This document shows positions 5,530 to 8,051 of a stretch of 8,051 nucleotides of DNA, piece by piece. Both the position numbers and the translations under genes were made by a program. Position 1 is the stretch's first letter, and each line of letters starts with the position of its first letter. Source of the stretch: Planctomycetota bacterium (lineage in GTDB: Bacteria > Planctomycetota > Planctomycetia > Pirellulales > S012-138); the NCBI GenBank assembly GCA_026982835.1, contig JALSGI010000893.1:1-8051 (forward strand). Reading direction: 5' to 3'. A model generated the notes under the pieces. It saw only the letters and a list, made by a program, of their open reading frames with translations. It had not been told where the DNA came from and made no database searches.

Positions 5530-5558
5530 GGAGCCCCGCCTGTCAATGCAGGGAGAAC
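5530..5558 (-). repeat. Diverged hairpin family member 14
   Basis: On the minus strand GTTCTCC leads into CCTG-CATTGA-CAGG, then GGGGCTCC. Both flanks agree with the family while the stem is only four pairs and the loop six bases. It lies just beyond the left copy of the 21-base direct repeat. Confidence 0.45.
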
Positions 5559-5567
5559 GACAGCGTT

Positions 5568-5588
5568 ACGGCCGCTTAGCGCAGCCCG
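5568..5588 (+). repeat. 21-base direct repeat, left copy
   Basis: This is identical over 21 bases to 5692-5712, beginning ACGGCCGCTTAGC and ending GCAGCCCG. Adjoining bases differ on both sides, so the match is exactly 21. It carries a copy of the last codons and stop of the peptidase gene but is not part of that gene. Confidence 0.9.
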
Positions 5589-5691
5589 TTGAAAAACGCA
5601 AGTTGGGGAGGGCGAGGCTCCTGCCGAGCCGCTTTTTTTCAGCAGACGCGAGGAATGCCATAACTCGTTTCATTTCAGGTGGACTTTTTCA
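5589..5691. mobile_element. MITE-like 103-bp segment between 21-base direct repeats
   Basis: The segment begins TTGAAAAA and ends TTTTTCA, with the next A shared with the repeat. It therefore has inverted ends of about eight bases (ten, CGTTGAAAAA/TTTTTCAACG, if repeat bases are counted). It is flanked exactly by the perfect 21-base direct repeat. It contains no gene but holds a GC hairpin followed by seven T. GTTGAAAAA-like ends are common on transposon-derived sequences. A 21-base target duplication is longer than usual for DDE transposases, so an ordinary tandem or recombination event remains possible. Confidence 0.5.
5616..5639 (+). terminator. Rho-independent-type terminator after the HAD gene
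   Basis: GGCTC-CTGCC-GAGCC forms a five-pair all-strong stem (5616-5630). Two bases later there is a run of seven T (5633-5639). The orientation suits the plus-strand HAD transcript ending at 5485. The structure lies inside the MITE-like segment. On the minus strand the nearest T run is about 20 bases past the hairpin, so it would work poorly for the peptidase gene. Confidence 0.55.
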
Positions 5692-5712
5692 ACGGCCGCT
5701 TAGCGCAGCCCG
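5692..5712 (+). repeat. 21-base direct repeat, right copy
   Basis: This is identical to 5568-5588. It includes the TAA stop (5702-5700 on the minus strand) and last codons of the peptidase gene. Confidence 0.9.
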
Positions 5713-6785
5713 GCCAGGAAGCGTTCCAGGTCCGCCTGCAGCCAGGCCAGATTGCTGCCGAAGGCGCGCATGAAGGTCTTGAGCCGCTGCTTGGGCGAGG
5801 CGAACTGCTCGCCCTGGGAAAGCTGCAAGTACCGGCTGTATTTCCGCCCGCGGGTTTCGGCCAGGTAGAAGCTGATGGCCCAGGCCCGGGCGTAGGCCAG
5901 CTGCGGGTCGCGGTGGAAGAGGGAGTCGCGGGCCAGGGTTTGGGCCAGCCAGTTTTTTTCCTTGTTTTTCTGCTGGCGGGTCAGAAAGGTCTGCAGCTCT
6001 TCCCGATGCACGCGGGCACTGCGGCCGGTGGTGGAACTTCCTTTCCACACGCCGGGCACCTCGAACACCTTGGCCAGCCCCTCGACCACCCAGCGCGGAT
6101 GCCCTCGCAGGCGGTCGTGCACGCCGGTGTTATAGGCGGCCTGGTGGGTGACTTCGTGGACGATGCGAGCCAGGGTATCCGGATCGCCGCCGCGCGAACC
6201 CCTTTCGTGGTAGAGCATCACCACGTTGGTCTTCGGGGAGTAGAAGCCGCCGCTCCAGGAGGGCACCCCGCCGGCGTAGCGTGCGGCGGTTTGCAGATAT
6301 TCCTGGTGCGAGCGCAGCACCACGGCCACCAGGGGAAATTGCGGCTCGCGGAGCCGGAAACCCCGGACCGAAAAATAATGCCAAAACGAACGATACACCC
6401 GCTCGAACTCCCCGGCCCAGTGCTCCTGCCCGGCCGGGTGAACCACCACGTAGTGCCGCGTGCTGGTGCTGCGGAAGCCGGGCCCCAGCCGCTTCTGCCA
6501 CAAGGAGGCCAGCCGAGCGTGCGAGTCGGGCCGGAACAGGCGGCCGGTTTTTTCGTAGCTTTGCACTTCGTGTTCCTCGAAGTGCCACAGCCGCCCGTCG
6601 GTGCCGATCAGGACCAGTTGGTCGCGCTCTAGCCCCAGCGGGGCTCCCTGAATCCAGCCCGTGGAGAGCTTGATCCGCACCAGCGGCCGCCGCAACAGAT
6701 CCGATTGAGCCGCAAGCGGGGCCGTGCCGAAAAAGAGAACAGCAGCCAAACCGAGTCCCATCCCGGGAAAACCTGGACGAATCAT
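5700..6785 (-). CDS. Secreted zinc-peptidase-like protein (DUF1570 type)
   Basis: This exported, gluzincin-like protein of 361 residues has a signal peptide (hydrophobic GLGLAAVLFFGTAPLAAQ, cut before or near S/D at about 28). Residues 34-85 form a small beta domain (LVRIKLSTGWIQGAPLG, QLVLIGTDGRLWHF). The catalytic domain carries HEVTHQ (H210, E211, H214) and, 20 residues later, WVVEGLA with E235 as the likely third zinc ligand. This arrangement fits the DUF1570 family, common in Planctomycetes and mostly uncharacterised. Substrate is unknown. The ATG at 6785 is chosen as a good signal-peptide start; a GTG at 6818 would add 11 residues and an ATG at 6761 would remove 8. The stop codon lies inside the right 21-base repeat. 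It is convergent with the HAD gene and divergent from the cytochrome gene. Confidence 0.85.
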   Translation of the reverse strand: MIRPGFPGMGLGLAAVLFFGTAPLAAQSDLLRRPLVRIKLSTGWIQGAPLGLERDQLVLIGTDGRLWHFEEHEVQSYEKTGRLFRPDSHARLASLWQKRLGPGFRSTSTRHYVVVHPAGQEHWAGEFERVYRSFWHYFSVRGFRLREPQFPLVAVVLRSHQEYLQTAARYAGGVPSWSGGFYSPKTNVVMLYHERGSRGGDPDTLARIVHEVTHQAAYNTGVHDRLRGHPRWVVEGLAKVFEVPGVWKGSSTTGRSARVHREELQTFLTRQQKNKEKNWLAQTLARDSLFHRDPQLAYARAWAISFYLAETRGRKYSRYLQLSQGEQFASPKQRLKTFMRAFGSNLAWLQADLERFLAGLR

Positions 6786-6976
6786 CAAACCCGGTGCCTC
6801 CCCAAGCGGTATTACCACGAAGCGGCGAGAAAAAGGCTCCCTTGGAAATGTAGCTTATCGGCGGCGAATTTTTCTGGACATCGACGTCCGAATATGGTTC
6901 AATAAGTGCTACCCTCCCCCAGCGTGCCCGCCTAAAATAGGTCCTGCCACCCAAGTTGCTCGGAAGGAGTGTTCCC
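6786..6976. promoter_or_regulatory. Divergent intergenic region between peptidase and cytochrome genes
   Basis: About 190 bases separate two divergent starts, so promoters for both should lie here. I see TAAAAT at 6934-6939 as a possible plus-strand -10, without a matching -35. A 12-of-14 palindrome, GGACATCGACGTCC, lies at 6876-6889. AAGGAG (6964-6969) is the ribosome-binding site of the downstream gene, seven bases before its ATG. No hairpin-family repeat occurs here. Confidence 0.4.
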
Positions 6977-8051
6977 ATGTTGCGGCTCTCTGCCTTGGCT
7001 GGACTGGTTTTTGGCTTGGTTTTCGGCGGCATGAGCTTTGTGGGAGCCGAAGAACCGGCTTCCGGACTGCCCGAGCCGGTCAAACGCAAGGTGGATTTCG
7101 TCAAAGACATCCGACCCCTGTTCGTCCGCAGTTGCTACTCCTGCCACGGACCCGAGGAACAGGAAGGCGGTCTCCGCTTGGATCGCCGCAAGGACGCCCT
7201 GGCCGGGGGGGACAGCGGGCCGGTGATCCTGCCGCATAAAAGCGCCCGGAGCCGCTTGATCCTGGCTGTGGCCGGGCTGGACGAAGAACTGGGCCGGATG
7301 CCCCCCGAAGGGGAAGGCACCCCGCTTGCAAAAGAAGAAATCGCCTTGCTGCGGGCGTGGATCGACCAGGGCGCCCCCTGGCCCCAAGAAGCCGATCACC
7401 AGCGGCGGCAGTCCAAGCACTGGGCCTTCCAGCCCATCCGACGCCCCGAAGTGCCCCAGGTGAAAAACTCCGCCTGGGTGTGCAACCCCATCGACGCGTT
7501 CATCCTGGCCCGGCTGGAAAAAGAGGGCATCGCCCCTTCGCCCGAGGCGGATCGCTACACGCTCATCCGCCGGGTGTACCTGGACCTGCTGGGCCTGCCG
7601 CCGGAACCGGAGCAGATCGAGCAGTTCGTTCACGACCCGCGCCCCGATGCCTATGTGCGAATGGTCGAGCAAGTGCTGGAGTCGCCACACTATGGGGAGC
7701 GTTGGGGACGGCACTGGCTCGATCTGGCCCGCTACGCCGACAGCGACGGCTACGAAAAGGACCTACCGCGGCCCTGGGCGTGGCGTTACCGGGAATGGGT
7801 CATCCGGGCGCTGAACGCCGATATGCCCTTTGACCAGTTCACCATCGAGCAGCTGGCCGGCGACCTGCTGCCCAACCCCACCATCGAGCAACTCGTGGCC
7901 ACCGGTTTCCACCGCAACACGCTGACCAACCGCGAAGGGGGCGTGGACCGCGAAGAAGACCGCGTGAAGCAAACCGTCGATCGCACCAACACCACCGGCA
8001 CCGTGTGGCTGGGGCTGACCATCGAGTGCGGCCAGTGCCACTCGCACAAGT
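6977..8051 (+). CDS. Secreted PSCyt1/DUF1549 (PSCyt2) cytochrome-type protein, 3' end outside window
   Basis: The window holds the first 358 codons of a Planctomycete-type cytochrome protein; no stop is reached. Residues 1-24 form a signal peptide ending VGA. The PSCyt1 cytochrome c domain has heme motif CYSCH (C53, C56, H57), with M109 in RMPPEG as a possible distal ligand. A linker with KHWAFQPI (147-154) leads into the DUF1549/PSCyt2 domain, starting at NPIDAFILARL (170-180) and including RRVYLDLLGLPP and HYGERWGRHWLDLARYAD. A second heme-type motif, CGQCH (C351, C354, H355), lies just before the edge. Members usually continue into DUF1553 (PSD1), for 700-1100 residues in all, and are often followed by a DUF1501 gene. 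The family is exported and proposed to act in redox or polysaccharide-related processes; its exact role is unsettled. AAGGAG lies seven bases before the ATG. Confidence 0.93.
   Translation, partial: MLRLSALAGLVFGLVFGGMSFVGAEEPASGLPEPVKRKVDFVKDIRPLFVRSCYSCHGPEEQEGGLRLDRRKDALAGGDSGPVILPHKSARSRLILAVAGLDEELGRMPPEGEGTPLAKEEIALLRAWIDQGAPWPQEADHQRRQSKHWAFQPIRRPEVPQVKNSAWVCNPIDAFILARLEKEGIAPSPEADRYTLIRRVYLDLLGLPPEPEQIEQFVHDPRPDAYVRMVEQVLESPHYGERWGRHWLDLARYADSDGYEKDLPRPWAWRYREWVIRALNADMPFDQFTIEQLAGDLLPNPTIEQLVATGFHRNTLTNREGGVDREEDRVKQTVDRTNTTGTVWLGLTIECGQCHSHK

Noticed and set aside
6932..7714. Minus-strand open frame of 260 codons
   Set aside because: It is antisense to the PSCyt1/PSCyt2 gene, which has a signal peptide, heme motif and strong ribosome-binding site.

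Overview
The window is about 8 kb of GC-rich DNA, most likely from a planctomycete. The clearest sign is the gene running off the right edge. It encodes a secreted protein with an N-terminal CxxCH cytochrome domain followed by a DUF1549 (PSCyt2) domain, an architecture largely confined to Planctomycetes and relatives. A secreted DUF1570-type zinc peptidase, a lone secreted TolB-like propeller and a 163-residue protein of planctomycete appearance agree with this. The genus cannot be read from the sequence.

Layout from left to right. Positions 1-483 hold no credible gene but carry four hairpin repeats. Positions 484-1554 (+) encode a secreted PD40/TolB-like beta-propeller. It converges, with a 12-base gap, on a two-gene minus-strand operon. 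That operon has a disordered Ala/Pro/Glu/Gln-rich protein first (3628-2783), then an IscS/NifS-type cysteine desulfurase (2763-1567). Positions about 3780-4312 are a dense intergenic array of GC-rich hairpins. Then comes a plus-strand pair: a conserved protein of unknown function (4346-4837) and a HAD-IA phosphatase (4865-5485). This pair converges on the minus-strand DUF1570-type peptidase (6785-5700). The gap between them holds a MITE-like 103-bp segment bounded by a perfect 21-bp direct repeat, and the segment contains a likely terminator. The peptidase is divergent from the truncated PSCyt1/PSCyt2 gene (6977 to the edge).

The genes look like separate housekeeping or envelope units: sulfur transfer, phosphatase, and three exported proteins. 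I see no defence island, CRISPR array, phage gene or biosynthetic cluster.

The most unusual content is non-coding. A family of about 14 hairpins lies only between genes. Stem sequences differ from copy to copy but stay self-complementary, while the four-base loop (TTAC, TGAA or GGAA) and the flanks (TTTCTCC before, GGCTCGCC after) are conserved. That pattern suggests a REP-like mobile or structural element kept by selection on the hairpin rather than on the stem sequence. The second item is the insertion-like 103-bp segment touching the peptidase stop codon.
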